Shown piece by piece: positions 8,845 through 18,915 of a stretch of DNA of 64,000 nt; within the stretch, counting starts at the first letter, position 1; each line of letters begins with the position of its first letter. The notes under the pieces are model-generated. The model did no database searches, had not been told where the DNA came from, and was given only the letters and a program-made list of their open reading frames with translations. The DNA lies in contig NZ_CP096040.1 of NCBI RefSeq assembly GCF_023935105.1, positions 3,286,001 through 3,350,000 of the forward strand. Reading direction: 5' to 3'. Source of the stretch: Caulobacter segnis. Lineage in GTDB: Bacteria > Pseudomonadota > Alphaproteobacteria > Caulobacterales > Caulobacteraceae. The position numbers and the translations under genes were made by a program.

Positions 8845-10089
8845 TCAGAGGGTCTCCATCGCGCTATGAATGGCGCGGGCGTCGATCTCGCCGCTGGCCA
8901 GTTTCATCAGGATCAGGGCCGAGAGCTGAGCACGCTCGACGAAGCTTTCGGGGAAGGCATGCTCGGCCTCGCTATGGATGTCGCCGCCGCGCACCCCCAG
9001 GGTGTCGACATTCGGCAGCCCCGAGGCGAACAGGTTGTTGCCCTCGCAGACCCCACCGGAGGGCTTCCAGGCGATGTCCTGGCCCAGCAGGGCGCCGACA
9101 TCCTTGACCGCGCCGAACAACCGCTGCTGGGCCGCGTTGAACGGCTTGGCGCCACGGGTGATCAGGCCGTGCAGGTGAGCGTGCAGGTCATCGCCGATCT
9201 CGCCGACGATGCGGGCGACCTCGGCCTCGAACCAGGCGGCGGCTTGCGCCTCCGGGAAGCGGACGTTGAAGCGGACCACCGCCACGTCGGGCACCATGTT
9301 CAGCGGCGCGCCTCCGTCGATCCGGGCGACATTGACGGTGACGCCATCGCGCTGGCCGTTCAGGCCGTGCAGTTTCTCGGCCACGCGCGCCGCGCCGATC
9401 ACGGCGTTGCGGCCAGCGGCGAAGTCGCGACCGGCGTGGGCCGCACGACCATGAATGACCATGTGGTAGTTGCCCGAGCCCTTGCGCGCCGAGGCTAAAG
9501 CTCCATCGGCCAGGGCCGGCTCGTAGGTCAGGCCCACGTGCCCGCGCCGCGCGAAATCGGCGAGAACCGGGCCCGAGGCGATCGAGCCGATCTCCTCGTC
9601 GGGCGACAGCAGGACGCGATAGCCGACATTGGCGGCGTGGGGATGGCGTTCGAATGCTTCCAGCGCCGCCAACATGACCGAGATGCCGCCCTTCATGTCG
9701 GCGATGCCCGGACCGTGCAGCGCGCCGTCGGGACGGGTGCGGACGACCTGGAACGGACTTCCCTCGGGATAGACCGTGTCGTAGTGGCCGGTCAGCACGA
9801 CCTGGACCGCGGCCTCGGGTCGCACGACCACGGCCAAGGACGGAGGATGCTGGAACTCGGTCTCGCGACCGTCGGCGGCGACCTCTCGCGACGGCGACAG
9901 CGGCACATCGATCGGCGCGGCCGGCAGGCGCGCGGCGGCGTCGAGCAGGATCTGCCTTTGGCGTTCCAACCCCGCCAGGTGACGACTGCCGGAGTTTATC
10001 GCGCACCAGTCCACGGCACGGTCGACGATCTGGCCGCCATCGCGCGCGATGTGATCTAGAACCGCGCGGTCTTCTGAATTGAGACGCAT
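8845..10089 (-). CDS. M20-family metallohydrolase at head of ast operon
   Basis: Zinc amidohydrolase of the M20 (ArgE/DapE/carboxypeptidase G2) family, 414 residues. Metal and catalytic motifs are complete: TGHYDTVYPEG (His ligand and Asp), GPGIADMKGG (bridging Asp), SPDEEIGS (Glu base and ligand), and a C-terminal His in GGDIHSEAEHAF. A dimerisation-domain insert lies between about residues 200 and 310. It is the first gene of the ast operon and abuts astA with no gap. AstE proper belongs to the M14-like AstE/AspA family and is absent here, so this hydrolase is a candidate to remove succinate from succinylglutamate or succinylornithine (inference). Confidence 0.85.
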   Translation of the reverse strand: MRLNSEDRAVLDHIARDGGQIVDRAVDWCAINSGSRHLAGLERQRQILLDAAARLPAAPIDVPLSPSREVAADGRETEFQHPPSLAVVVRPEAAVQVVLTGHYDTVYPEGSPFQVVRTRPDGALHGPGIADMKGGISVMLAALEAFERHPHAANVGYRVLLSPDEEIGSIASGPVLADFARRGHVGLTYEPALADGALASARKGSGNYHMVIHGRAAHAGRDFAAGRNAVIGAARVAEKLHGLNGQRDGVTVNVARIDGGAPLNMVPDVAVVRFNVRFPEAQAAAWFEAEVARIVGEIGDDLHAHLHGLITRGAKPFNAAQQRLFGAVKDVGALLGQDIAWKPSGGVCEGNNLFASGLPNVDTLGVRGGDIHSEAEHAFPESFVERAQLSALILMKLASGEIDARAIHSAMETL

Positions 10090-10189
10090 GAAAAGCCGGT
10101 CCTCCCTCAGTCACGATAACCAAGGGCCGCGGGCAAATCGTGCTTACCTCTGACGAGGTAACCGCTGTCCCGCGCAACAGCCTTGCCCT

Positions 10190-13100
10190 TTAGTAGTCCT
10201 TTCTCCAGCGAACGGAAAGCTTCGCGTCATTCTGGCCGCCGATCCTGGAAACCAGGGAGAGAGTCCGGCGAATCCGCCACTCGACCTGAGCGGCCGGCCC
10301 TTCACGGCCGCCGCCGATGATCTCGAGATAGACGTCGTCGGTCACGTACTTGCCGCCCGAGACCGTCATGCCCGTGGCGCTCTCGGCGAAGGCCAGGCGG
10401 TCCAGCCGCGCGAAGCTGCGCAGGTTGCCGATCACATCGAAACCGCCACCGCCGGCCAATGACGCAAGAGCCGACGCTAGCTGGGCCGCTTCGATCGGCG
10501 ACAGCTGCGCCGCCGATGACCCGAACAGCACCTGGCTCAGCACTTCATCGCTGGGCAATTCAGGCTTGGAGGTCAGGGTGATCTCCGGTTTGGCGGCGGT
10601 GCCCTGGATCTTGACCACTGCCGTCAGCGAGGTGTCCTGGCGGGTCGCCGACAGGTCCAGACGGATACGGTCCAGCTGACTGGACAGATAGACCGTGCCC
10701 TCGTCATCGAACTCGAACCGCTTGCCGGCGAAGTCGTACTCGCCGCGCACCACGCGGGCCACGCCGCTCAGGGCGGGCGCCAGCGAGGTGCCGCCGACAT
10801 GGGCGTTCAGCGACAGCTCGACGTCGAGGCCTCTGCCCCGCACGAACACCCGGCGCGGCGCCTTCAGGTCCAGGTCCAGGATCATGCCGCCGGTCGTCGC
10901 GCGGCGCTGCAAGCCCTGGTCCAGATCCTGCGGGCGATTTCGCTCGATCACGTCCATGGCCACGACGCCGGCGGGCGTCTTGCTCTGGGCGGAGACGTCG
11001 GCGCGATCGATGGTCAACGCCCCCGCCAGCTTGATCTTGCCGTCCGCCGAACGGTTGACTGTCGCCGAACCCGTGGCGACGGCCGAGGCCAGGTCGTTGT
11101 CGATCAGGCGGAAGCCCTTCAGGTCCAGCTTGAAGCTGCCGACCCCGTCGCGGGCCAGGCTGATCCGCCCCGCGCCCGAGATCGAGCCTCCCTGCCCGTC
11201 CTCGCCAATGGCCTGGCTGACGTCGATGGCGTTGTCGGCCATGGCCGAGCGCAGGGTTACGTTCTTGAGGCGCAAACCCGTCTGACCGTCCTCGAAGCCG
11301 CCATCGTCCAGCGTCGCCGAACCGATCAGGCGGGGATCCGCCAGGGTGCCGCCCAAGCTAGCCTGCAGATTGATCCGGCCCGATAGCGAGCGGTCGGCCC
11401 CCATCAGCAGGTTCCAAAGCGGCTTGATCTCGCCCTGAGCGGAGAAGCGCCCCTGCACGCCGCGTTTCTTGTCGACGACCAAGCGCAACGGCCGGGCCGA
11501 GGCTTCGACCGGCAACACCAGATTGGCCTCGGCCTTCAGGCCCTGGCTGTTATCGCCGTCGGCGACGATGGTCAGACGGTTGTCGGTCAGGTCGCCGTGG
11601 ATCTTGGCGTTCAGGGACTGTTCGACCTTGGCCCCGCGCTCCCGGGCGTTGGCCATGCGCATGTCGAAATCGCCGGTGAGGGTCTCGCCCTGCCCCCGCA
11701 GGTTGAAGGATCCGTCGATGTCGCCGTCTAGGTCGGGGTTGAAGGCGGTGATGGCCACACCCGTCAGTTCGGCCTTGAGCATGGCCGTCGCCCCGCCGAG
11801 ATCGGCGTCGATGTCGGCGCGCCCCTTGTCGATGCCCAGGCGCAGGCGGGCCTGGGTCGGGCCGTCGCCGAAGCGAACCTTGGCCGTCTCCCGGGTCTTG
11901 ATTTCTGTCCGACCCAGGCGGCCGGCGGCGTCCAGGCTCAGATCGTAGATCTTGCCGCTCTGGGCCAACTGCCCTGTTCCGCCGATGCGCCAGCGTCCGC
12001 CGGGGGCGTCGCCCCGCGCGTCGATGGACAACGGCAGGCGAGACAGCGGACCATCGGCCTTGATCTTGGCCGAGCGCACCTTCCAGCTTCCGAACGCTAC
12101 TTCCTCGGCCGTCAGATCCAGCGCCGCCGTCGCCGAGCCACCACCGGGCGCGTCGACGAGCTTGGCTGTGCCCTTCACCTGGCCTTGCGGCAGGAACGCG
12201 CCGGGGCCGATGGCGACGGTCAGGTCCGCCGTGGCCGGCAGGCCGTCGCGCAAGGACATCGCGCCCTTGGCCTTGGCCCCGCCGGCGTCGACGTCCAGTT
12301 CGCTGAGTTCGATCCCGCCCGGCGAGAAGCGGAACGCCGTGCGCCCCCGCGCCGGACCATAGGTGCTGTCGGCCTGCAGCGCCGCGACGCCGTCCGTGGC
12401 GTTGGGGCCGCGGGCGAAGGTCAGCGTCAGGTGCGCCTTGGTCAGCGGCAGATTGGGCAGGTCGATGCTGTCGAAATCGGCGTTCAGCTCGGCCTTCGGC
12501 GCCGATAGCGTCCCGCCCACGTGACCATCGCCCGCCGCCTTGCCGGCGACTTCGACCGGTCCGGCGCTGAAGGGGCCGGACGCGGTCCAGTCCAGCTTGA
12601 AATCCAGGCCCAGCCCCTTGGCGATCATCTTGCCCGTGCTGCGCAGGCTGGCGTTCGCGCCGTCCAACCTGGCGTCGGCGACCGACAGGACCCCATCATT
12701 CCAACTGGCCTTGCCGTTCAGGCGCGGCGTCCCGCCCAGCAGCCGATCGATCTCGGCGTAGCCGGTGGCGAAGTTGGCGGCGCGGCCATCGACCGTGAAG
12801 CCCCACGGACGATTGGCGAAGCTGGTCGCCGTCCACTTGGCGATCACCGAGCCCTTGGCGCCCGGACGCACCGGCCCCAGGCTGGCGACCTTCATCTCGC
12901 CGTCGAACGACAGCCCGCCCAGCACGCCGCGCTCGCCCTTGCCCGTGACGATCAGGTTGGGCGCGTCAATGCGGGCGGCCTTGATCAGGAAGCGGCCACC
13001 CTTGACGCGCGCGCCCTCGAAGCTCGCCTTGGGGCTGGCCCCGAGCACCGCCAGAAGCCCCGTGCCGCCGCCGCCCGAGGTGGTCGCCTGGGCCTTGATC

Positions 13101-14392
13101 TCCAGTTCGCCCTTGGCCCAGCGAACCAGCGCCGGCCCCTTGGCGCGCTTGAGGCGGTAGCCCAGCAGTTCCAGGTCGGCGACGTCCGCGTTCCCCTCGA
13201 CCGAGAACCCGCCGTCCTCCAGGCGAAAGACGCCGTCAGCCAACCCCTGCCCCATTTGCGGGACGGTGACGATCCGCTTCAGCGCGCCGATACGGGCCGT
13301 GAAGGCGATGCCATCCGGACCGGTGCGACGCTTGGCCAGGTCGGCCAGGCCGTGACCTCGCAGGCTCAAGTTCTCGGCCTGGATCTCGAGGTTCAGGGCC
13401 GAGAGGCCGTCCTGGGTGGCCTTCTTGCCGTCGATCGTGAAGTTCGCCTCGGGTCCGAACATCCGCTCCAGACGCTGGGTCCAGCGCGAGGCGCCCAGAT
13501 CCAGCCGCCCTCGCGCCGCGCCGCCTTGCTCGTTCCAGGCGCCGTCGGCCTGCAGCGGCGTGGCGTTGCCCGAACGCGCCAGCACGTTGAACGCCGCGCG
13601 GCTGACCGTGCCGTCGGCCTTGGCCTTCAGGTCGAACGGCCGGTCGGCGGGCAGGCCCAGCGCGCCGGCGATCGCGCCGCCGTTGGCCTCAGTGGCGTCG
13701 GCGTTCAAGCGCAAGGTCTTGGAGCGTCCCAGGTCGAAGTCGAGATTCAGATGGTCGCCGACATGCTGGCGCGAAGCGACCACCAGCGTGCCCTTCTGTC
13801 CGCCGAGGCGCGCCATCTCGTAGTCGCCGCCGACGTCGAAATCGCCGTCACGACCACTGAACGCGGGCCGCGTGATCAGACGGAACCTGAAGGCGTCCAG
13901 ATCGACCGACACCGGCGCGGCGCTGGACTTAGCCCCCTTGGGGGCCATGGTCGGGCGGCGCAGCACGATCACGTCGCGGGCGTCGATCCGCTCGGCGTGG
14001 AAGCGGCGGCCGAACAGCTCGGTGGCCCGCCAGGCGACGCGGATGTCGTGCGCCTCCAGCCAGATCCCCTTCTCGTCGGTGATGGTCAGGCGCCGGACCC
14101 CAAAGTCCTTCCAGATATCGCCCGACAGGCCTTCGATGTGCAGCTTGCCGATGCGACCCAGCTTCAGGCCCGAAGCGCGGGCCTCCAGGAACATGCGACC
14201 TTGGGGCGTGATCGGCGCGTAGCGCAGGCCGCCGGCCATGACGATCAGGATGGCGGCCAGGATCGCAGAGGCGATCAGCAGCGCGCCGCCCCAGCCGATC
14301 TTCTTAGCGGCCTTGACCGCGGCCTCGCCCGTCGCCTCGGCGGCGTGGACGACCGTCTCGGTCAGGTCAGGCTTGTCCTGCTCCCCGCTCAA
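10190..14392 (-). CDS. tamB: Translocation and assembly module subunit TamB
   Basis: Very large inner-membrane-anchored periplasmic beta-helical protein of the TamB/DUF490 (AsmA-like) family. It bridges to TamA and takes part in outer-membrane protein insertion or phospholipid transport. A single N-terminal transmembrane helix (ALLIASAILAAILIVMAGG) is followed by over 1,200 residues of repetitive beta-strand, then the conserved C-terminal DUF490 region (VRGEYDFAGKRFEFDDEG, LSQVLFGSSAAQLSPIEAAQ). The apparent frame continues back to 15529 through tamA, but there it is noise. The TTG at 14392, inside the tamA stop codon (TTGA), gives 1,400 residues and is my chosen start. It forms an operon with tamA. 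Confidence 0.92.
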   Translation of the reverse strand: MSGEQDKPDLTETVVHAAEATGEAAVKAAKKIGWGGALLIASAILAAILIVMAGGLRYAPITPQGRMFLEARASGLKLGRIGKLHIEGLSGDIWKDFGVRRLTITDEKGIWLEAHDIRVAWRATELFGRRFHAERIDARDVIVLRRPTMAPKGAKSSAAPVSVDLDAFRFRLITRPAFSGRDGDFDVGGDYEMARLGGQKGTLVVASRQHVGDHLNLDFDLGRSKTLRLNADATEANGGAIAGALGLPADRPFDLKAKADGTVSRAAFNVLARSGNATPLQADGAWNEQGGAARGRLDLGASRWTQRLERMFGPEANFTIDGKKATQDGLSALNLEIQAENLSLRGHGLADLAKRRTGPDGIAFTARIGALKRIVTVPQMGQGLADGVFRLEDGGFSVEGNADVADLELLGYRLKRAKGPALVRWAKGELEIKAQATTSGGGGTGLLAVLGASPKASFEGARVKGGRFLIKAARIDAPNLIVTGKGERGVLGGLSFDGEMKVASLGPVRPGAKGSVIAKWTATSFANRPWGFTVDGRAANFATGYAEIDRLLGGTPRLNGKASWNDGVLSVADARLDGANASLRSTGKMIAKGLGLDFKLDWTASGPFSAGPVEVAGKAAGDGHVGGTLSAPKAELNADFDSIDLPNLPLTKAHLTLTFARGPNATDGVAALQADSTYGPARGRTAFRFSPGGIELSELDVDAGGAKAKGAMSLRDGLPATADLTVAIGPGAFLPQGQVKGTAKLVDAPGGGSATAALDLTAEEVAFGSWKVRSAKIKADGPLSRLPLSIDARGDAPGGRWRIGGTGQLAQSGKIYDLSLDAAGRLGRTEIKTRETAKVRFGDGPTQARLRLGIDKGRADIDADLGGATAMLKAELTGVAITAFNPDLDGDIDGSFNLRGQGETLTGDFDMRMANARERGAKVEQSLNAKIHGDLTDNRLTIVADGDNSQGLKAEANLVLPVEASARPLRLVVDKKRGVQGRFSAQGEIKPLWNLLMGADRSLSGRINLQASLGGTLADPRLIGSATLDDGGFEDGQTGLRLKNVTLRSAMADNAIDVSQAIGEDGQGGSISGAGRISLARDGVGSFKLDLKGFRLIDNDLASAVATGSATVNRSADGKIKLAGALTIDRADVSAQSKTPAGVVAMDVIERNRPQDLDQGLQRRATTGGMILDLDLKAPRRVFVRGRGLDVELSLNAHVGGTSLAPALSGVARVVRGEYDFAGKRFEFDDEGTVYLSSQLDRIRLDLSATRQDTSLTAVVKIQGTAAKPEITLTSKPELPSDEVLSQVLFGSSAAQLSPIEAAQLASALASLAGGGGFDVIGNLRSFARLDRLAFAESATGMTVSGGKYVTDDVYLEIIGGGREGPAAQVEWRIRRTLSLVSRIGGQNDAKLSVRWRKDY

Positions 14393-16170
14393 AAGCTTTG
14401 CCCGATGCTGAGATAGATCTGGAACGCCGGATCGCCCTTGCGGCGGCCCAGCGGAGCGGCGATGTCGGCGCGGATGGGCCCGAAGCCCAGGTCGTAGCGG
14501 ATGCCAAAGCCAGCGCCCGCCCGGAAGTCCTCGCGCCGAGGGGTCTTGTCGGTGCCGATGGCGCCGGCGTCGATGAAGGCCACCCCGCTCCAGCGCTGGG
14601 TGACCTTCTGGCGCAGTTCGAACGAGGTCTCGATCAGCGAGACGCCGCCCTGGGGCGTGTTGTCGGAGAGGCGCGGGCCGATGGCCTGATAGGCATAGCC
14701 GCGCACTGAGCCGCCGCCGCCGGCGTAGAAGCGCCGCGACGCAGGCACGTCCGGAATGCTGCCGCCCACGATCGCGCCCAGCTTGACGCGGCTGGCCAGC
14801 ACCGTGCTCGCCCCCTTGCCGAGCGGCAGATAGACCGAGCCCTGGGTCGTCAGCTTCAGGTAGGGCAAGGTCGTGTCGCCGATGACGTAGGTCGGCTCGC
14901 CCCGCGCTTCCAGGCGCCAGCCGCGCTTGGGATCCAGGATGTTGTCGGAGAAGTCCCAGGCGTAGGCGGCCAGGCCCGCGAAGGTGGCCAGATTCAGCCG
15001 GCGTCCGGCCACCAGACCGTTGCTGCTGACCTGCTCCTTGGTCTGTGACAGATCCAGCGACACGCCGAAGGTGCGATAGGCGGTGGTCTGCCGCCGCTTG
15101 GTCAGGTCGACTCCGATCGAGGCGCCGGTTTCGTTGTAGGCGTCGGTATCCTCGCGGAAGATCGAGCTGGAGAGTTTCAGGGTCTGCTGCGGCCGTCGCC
15201 AATGGGGCAGCGAGAGCTCGGCGCCCACGCTCTGCTCCAGCTTGGCGAAACGCAGCGAATAGGTCGTGGTGTCGGCGCGCTTCAGCCGGTTGTAGCGGCT
15301 CCAGCGGACGTCGACGCCAGCCCCCTCGCTGGTGGAGTAGCCGGCGCTGGTTTCGATGGTGCGCGCGCGGCGGTCGGCCAGGGTGACGACGACCGGCCGC
15401 AGGCCTTCCGGCGTGGCCTTCTCCGGCCCGGCCATGGACACCGAGATTGAATCGTAGACGCTGGTGTCGCGCAGGCGGCGCTCCAGCTCGGCGACATCCT
15501 CCGGGTCGTAGACATCGCCGGATTTCCACGGCGCGAGGTGCGACACCCAGGCCGGACTGGTGCGCCCCTTGGTGATCACCTCGACGCCGTCCAGATGGAC
15601 CAGTTCGCCGGACGCGATCTTGAACGCCGGCCGGACGGTGTGGTCGGCATGGTCGACGATCACCTCCCGCGGCTCTGCCGCGGCGTCGGCATAGCCGAGC
15701 TTGGCGACCTGGGCGACGATCCGCCCCTCGGCCCCGACCACATCGGCCGAACGTCCGGGTTCGCCTTGGGTCAGGCGCATGGCCGCCGCGGCGCGCTGGC
15801 GCGTGCCCTCGTCGGGCGGAGCGCCCGACCAGTCAATGCGAGGATCGGCCAGGACGAAGACCGGGCCGGGCGTGATCTTGACCACCGCGCGCGGTGGCTC
15901 GCCATCCAGCACGTCCGGCTCGACGGTGTAGGCGTAGTAGCCCTCGGCGCGCAGCACCGCGATGGCGTCCTCGCCCGCCTGGCGGGCGCGTCGCCGAGCT
16001 TCGGCGCGGCTCTGGGCCGGATGCTTGGATTCGGTCAGGGCGCGCTGGATCGCCTCGCGCAAGGCCTTGTCTTCGACGCCTTGAATCTGGGCCATAGGCT
16101 CGTCGGCGCGCGCGACGGAGGCCACTAGCCAAGCCGCCGCCGTCAAGGCCAGGGAAGTCCGCCCAAGCAC
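14389..16170 (-). CDS. tamA: Outer membrane assembly protein TamA
   Basis: Omp85-family outer-membrane barrel, partner of TamB. From the GTG at 16170 it has a signal peptide (SLALTAAAWLVASVARA), POTRA-like domains in roughly residues 25-250, and a C-terminal 16-strand barrel containing the surface-antigen motif GGGGSVRGYAYQAIGPR. It ends IYLSIGQSF with the terminal Phe expected for BAM recognition. The frame stays open upstream to 16464, but the signal peptide and a GGGGAA-like ribosome site place the start at 16170 (593 residues). The intergenic region toward the divergent ATP-grasp gene holds the promoter. Confidence 0.9.
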   Translation of the reverse strand: MLGRTSLALTAAAWLVASVARADEPMAQIQGVEDKALREAIQRALTESKHPAQSRAEARRRARQAGEDAIAVLRAEGYYAYTVEPDVLDGEPPRAVVKITPGPVFVLADPRIDWSGAPPDEGTRQRAAAAMRLTQGEPGRSADVVGAEGRIVAQVAKLGYADAAAEPREVIVDHADHTVRPAFKIASGELVHLDGVEVITKGRTSPAWVSHLAPWKSGDVYDPEDVAELERRLRDTSVYDSISVSMAGPEKATPEGLRPVVVTLADRRARTIETSAGYSTSEGAGVDVRWSRYNRLKRADTTTYSLRFAKLEQSVGAELSLPHWRRPQQTLKLSSSIFREDTDAYNETGASIGVDLTKRRQTTAYRTFGVSLDLSQTKEQVSSNGLVAGRRLNLATFAGLAAYAWDFSDNILDPKRGWRLEARGEPTYVIGDTTLPYLKLTTQGSVYLPLGKGASTVLASRVKLGAIVGGSIPDVPASRRFYAGGGGSVRGYAYQAIGPRLSDNTPQGGVSLIETSFELRQKVTQRWSGVAFIDAGAIGTDKTPRREDFRAGAGFGIRYDLGFGPIRADIAAPLGRRKGDPAFQIYLSIGQSF

Positions 16171-16418
16171 CAAATCACGTTCCCCGCGCGAAGCGCCCCC
16201 GCCCCTGCTGTAGTCTGGGGTTTCGTCGCTGTCACGACCCGAAATGCAAGCGATGGACGACGAGTGGCGCTTCTCAAAGCGAGCGAATGGCGCCCAAATG
16301 ATGAGCAGCCGTGCGCATCCACGCGGCGGACGTCGAATTCGCCGCGCGAGACCTGCGCGACGTTCTAGTGTCAGGACGGCGCGCGGCCCCCGGCGGCGCG
16401 TCCAAAGTGAAGAGAAAC

Positions 16419-17960
16419 GTGGACAAAAGCGTGGCGGCGAAGACCCAGACCCTCGAGGACGCACCGACCCTGCCGATGACGGAGGCGGCGTACCTGCCGG
16501 GTATCGCCTACGACGAGATGTTCACGCCCGAGGGTGAAGTCCGGACGCATTACGATCCGCTGCACGCCCGCATGTCGACGCTGGGCGCGGAGGAACTGGC
16601 CGGCCGCCAGCGCACGCTGGAGCGCTCGTTCCTGCTGCAGGGCATCACCTTCACCGTGTACGGCGCCGAGAACACGACCGAGCGGATCATCCCGACCGAC
16701 CTCTTCCCACGCATCATTCCGGCGACCGAATGGTCGAAGATCGAGGCGGGCCTGACCCAGCGGCTGCAAGCGCTGAACCTGTTCCTGGCCGACATCTACG
16801 GCGACCAGCAGATTCTGATGGACGGCGTGGTGCCGCGCGAGCTGGTGCTGGGCGCACCTTCGTACCGCCGCGAGATGCAGCACCTCTACGTGCCCCACAA
16901 GGCCTACGCCAATGTCTGCGGCAGCGACCTGATCCGCCAGCAGAACGGCGAGTTCGCGGTGCTGGAGGACAATCTGCGCGTCCCGTCCGGCGTCTCGTAC
17001 ATGCTGGCCAATCGCGACGCCGCCAAGCGGACCTTCCCTGGCACCTATCGCGCCGCGGGCGTGCGGCCGGTCGAGCGTTATCCGGACCTTCTGCTGTCGA
17101 CGCTGAAGAGTATGGCCGCCGATTGGCGCAACGAGCCGCAGGTCGTGGTGCTGACGCCGGGCGTCTACAACAGCGCCTACTACGAGCACGCCTATCTGGC
17201 CCGCCTGATGGGCGTACCGCTGGTCGAGGGCCGAGACCTCGTGGTGCATGAGAACATGGTCTACATGCGCACCACCACGGGTCTGCGCCGGATCGATGTC
17301 ATCTATCGCCGGGTTGACGACGACTTCATCGACCCCCTCACCTTCCGCCGCGACAGCTCGCTGGGCGCCGCGGGGCTGTTCAACGCCTATCGGGCCGGCA
17401 ACGTGGTGATCTGCAACGCGCCCGGCACCGGCGTCGCCGACGACAAGGCCGTCTACGCCTACGTTCCCGACATCATCCGCTACTACCTGGGCGAGGATGC
17501 GATCCTGCCCAATATCGAGACCTTCCTGTGCCGCGAGCCCCGGCAGCTGCAGCACGTGCTGGGAAATCTCGACAAGTACGTGGTCAAGGCGGTCGGGGCC
17601 TCGGGCGGCTACGGCATGCTGGTGGGGCCGCACGCCAGCCAGAAGGAACGCGACGCCTTCGGCGAGGCGATCCAGGCCGATCCCGACAACTACATCGCGC
17701 AACCGACCATCCAGCTGTCGACCGCCCCTTGCCTCGTCGATGGGCGCATCGAGCCGCGCCACGTCGACCTGCGCCCCTTCATCCTGTCGGGTGAGAAAAC
17801 CATCGTCACGCCCGGCGCCCTGACCCGCGTGGCGCTGAAGCGCGGTTCGCTGGTCGTCAATTCCAGCCAGGGCGGCGGCTCCAAGGACACCTGGGTGCTG
17901 GCCGAGGAGAACGGTCACGCCAATGGCCACGCCAACGGCAACGGGAGCGCCCGCCCATGA
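16419..17960 (+). CDS. Circularly permuted ATP-grasp type 2 protein
   Basis: Cytoplasmic amide-ligase-like enzyme of the DUF404/DUF407 (CP_ATPgrasp_2) family, predicted by comparative genomics to form peptide or amide bonds with ATP; no product has been established. About 513 residues. The motifs IIPATEWSKIEAGLTQRL, FLADIYGDQQIL, LEDNLRVPSGVSYML and KAVGASGGYGMLVGPHAS are characteristic. The frame is open from 16311; I prefer the GTG at 16419, preceded by GAAGAG, though a GTG at 16407 is also possible. The C-terminus is a short NGHANGHANGNG tail. Its stop overlaps the alpha-E gene start (ATGA). Confidence 0.85.
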   Translation: MDKSVAAKTQTLEDAPTLPMTEAAYLPGIAYDEMFTPEGEVRTHYDPLHARMSTLGAEELAGRQRTLERSFLLQGITFTVYGAENTTERIIPTDLFPRIIPATEWSKIEAGLTQRLQALNLFLADIYGDQQILMDGVVPRELVLGAPSYRREMQHLYVPHKAYANVCGSDLIRQQNGEFAVLEDNLRVPSGVSYMLANRDAAKRTFPGTYRAAGVRPVERYPDLLLSTLKSMAADWRNEPQVVVLTPGVYNSAYYEHAYLARLMGVPLVEGRDLVVHENMVYMRTTTGLRRIDVIYRRVDDDFIDPLTFRRDSSLGAAGLFNAYRAGNVVICNAPGTGVADDKAVYAYVPDIIRYYLGEDAILPNIETFLCREPRQLQHVLGNLDKYVVKAVGASGGYGMLVGPHASQKERDAFGEAIQADPDNYIAQPTIQLSTAPCLVDGRIEPRHVDLRPFILSGEKTIVTPGALTRVALKRGSLVVNSSQGGGSKDTWVLAEENGHANGHANGNGSARP

Positions 17961-18904
17961 TGTTGGCTCGCGTCGCCGACAGCCTCTACTGGCTGGGCCG
18001 ATACATCGAGCGGGCCGAGCACCTCTCGCGCCTGTCGTCCGTGATGCTGAACGCCACCCTGGACCAGACGGACTCCGGGACCCAGGCGGTGTGGATCGCC
18101 ATGGCCGCCGTGGGTGAGCCGGGCGACGGGGCCGGCGTCGGTTCGTTCGAAGCGGCCGAAGCGCTCGTGCTGGACCGCGGCGATCCCAACTCGGTCGTCT
18201 CCTCCCTGGCCCGGGCCCGCGAGAACGCCCGCCAGGTGCGCGATCAGATCACCACCGAGACCTGGGAACGGCTGAACCTGCTCTACCTCAAGGTCACCGA
18301 CACCAGGGCCGGCAAGGAATTTTCGGACGGCTCGGCCAACTTCCTGCACGACGTCATCGCCGACCTGCACCTGTTCAAGGGCGCTGCCGACACCACCATG
18401 AGCCACGGTGAGAGCTGGCGGTTCATGATGCTGGGCATCTACATGGAGCGCGCCCAGTTGGTCTCGCGCCTCCTGGAAGTCTGCTTCGCGGACTCGCCCA
18501 CCCACGGCAGGGTCGCCGACCACGTGGCCCTGGTCGGCGTGCTGCGCATGGCCTGCGCCCTGGAGCCGTACCTGCGGGTCTATACAGCGGAGATCGAACC
18601 CCGGCATATCCTGGAGTTCCTGGTCTTCGACGAAGAGTTCCCGCGCTCGATCCGTTTCACCACGGCCCAGATCGAACAGCATCTGTCGGCGCTGGCGCGC
18701 GGCGGCCTCTTCAGCGAACGCGCCGGTCCGGAACGGCTGGCGGGTCGCCTGAAAGCCCGCCTGCAGTTTGCGGACGTCGACGAACTGGAAGCCGTCGGCG
18801 CCGGACCGCTGCTGACCACCGTCGTCAACGAGTGCGCCCGCATCCACGAAGCGATCTATGAAACCTTCGTGGCCTATCCGCTCGAAACACGCCTTCCGGC
18901 CTAG
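17957..18904 (+). CDS. Alpha-E domain protein
   Basis: All-alpha protein of the DUF403/alpha-E family, 315 residues. It starts MLARVADSLYWLGRYIERAEH, the family hallmark, and continues with regularly spaced amphipathic helices, for example ESWRFMMLGIYMERAQ and EFLVFDEEFPRSIRF. Its biochemical role is unknown. It is found almost always between a circularly permuted ATP-grasp gene and a transglutaminase-like gene, as here, which supports a shared peptide-modifying pathway (established context, function inferred). Confidence 0.9.
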   Translation: MMLARVADSLYWLGRYIERAEHLSRLSSVMLNATLDQTDSGTQAVWIAMAAVGEPGDGAGVGSFEAAEALVLDRGDPNSVVSSLARARENARQVRDQITTETWERLNLLYLKVTDTRAGKEFSDGSANFLHDVIADLHLFKGAADTTMSHGESWRFMMLGIYMERAQLVSRLLEVCFADSPTHGRVADHVALVGVLRMACALEPYLRVYTAEIEPRHILEFLVFDEEFPRSIRFTTAQIEQHLSALARGGLFSERAGPERLAGRLKARLQFADVDELEAVGAGPLLTTVVNECARIHEAIYETFVAYPLETRLPA

Positions 18905-18915
18905 GACCCCCACCC

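Noticed and set aside
12521..14416. 631-codon plus-strand open frame opposite tamB
   Set aside because: It is the antisense of a well-supported TamB, has no domain, and is rich in Arg/Gly/Ala/Gln as expected from GC-rich antisense DNA.
14393..15529. Upstream extension of the tamB frame to 15529
   Set aside because: The extension lies wholly inside tamA in another frame and reads as Arg/Pro-rich noise; the transmembrane start fits the TTG at 14392.
16371..17930. 519-codon minus-strand open frame opposite the ATP-grasp gene
   Set aside because: Antisense shadow of a conserved gene; no recognisable motif and no ribosome site.
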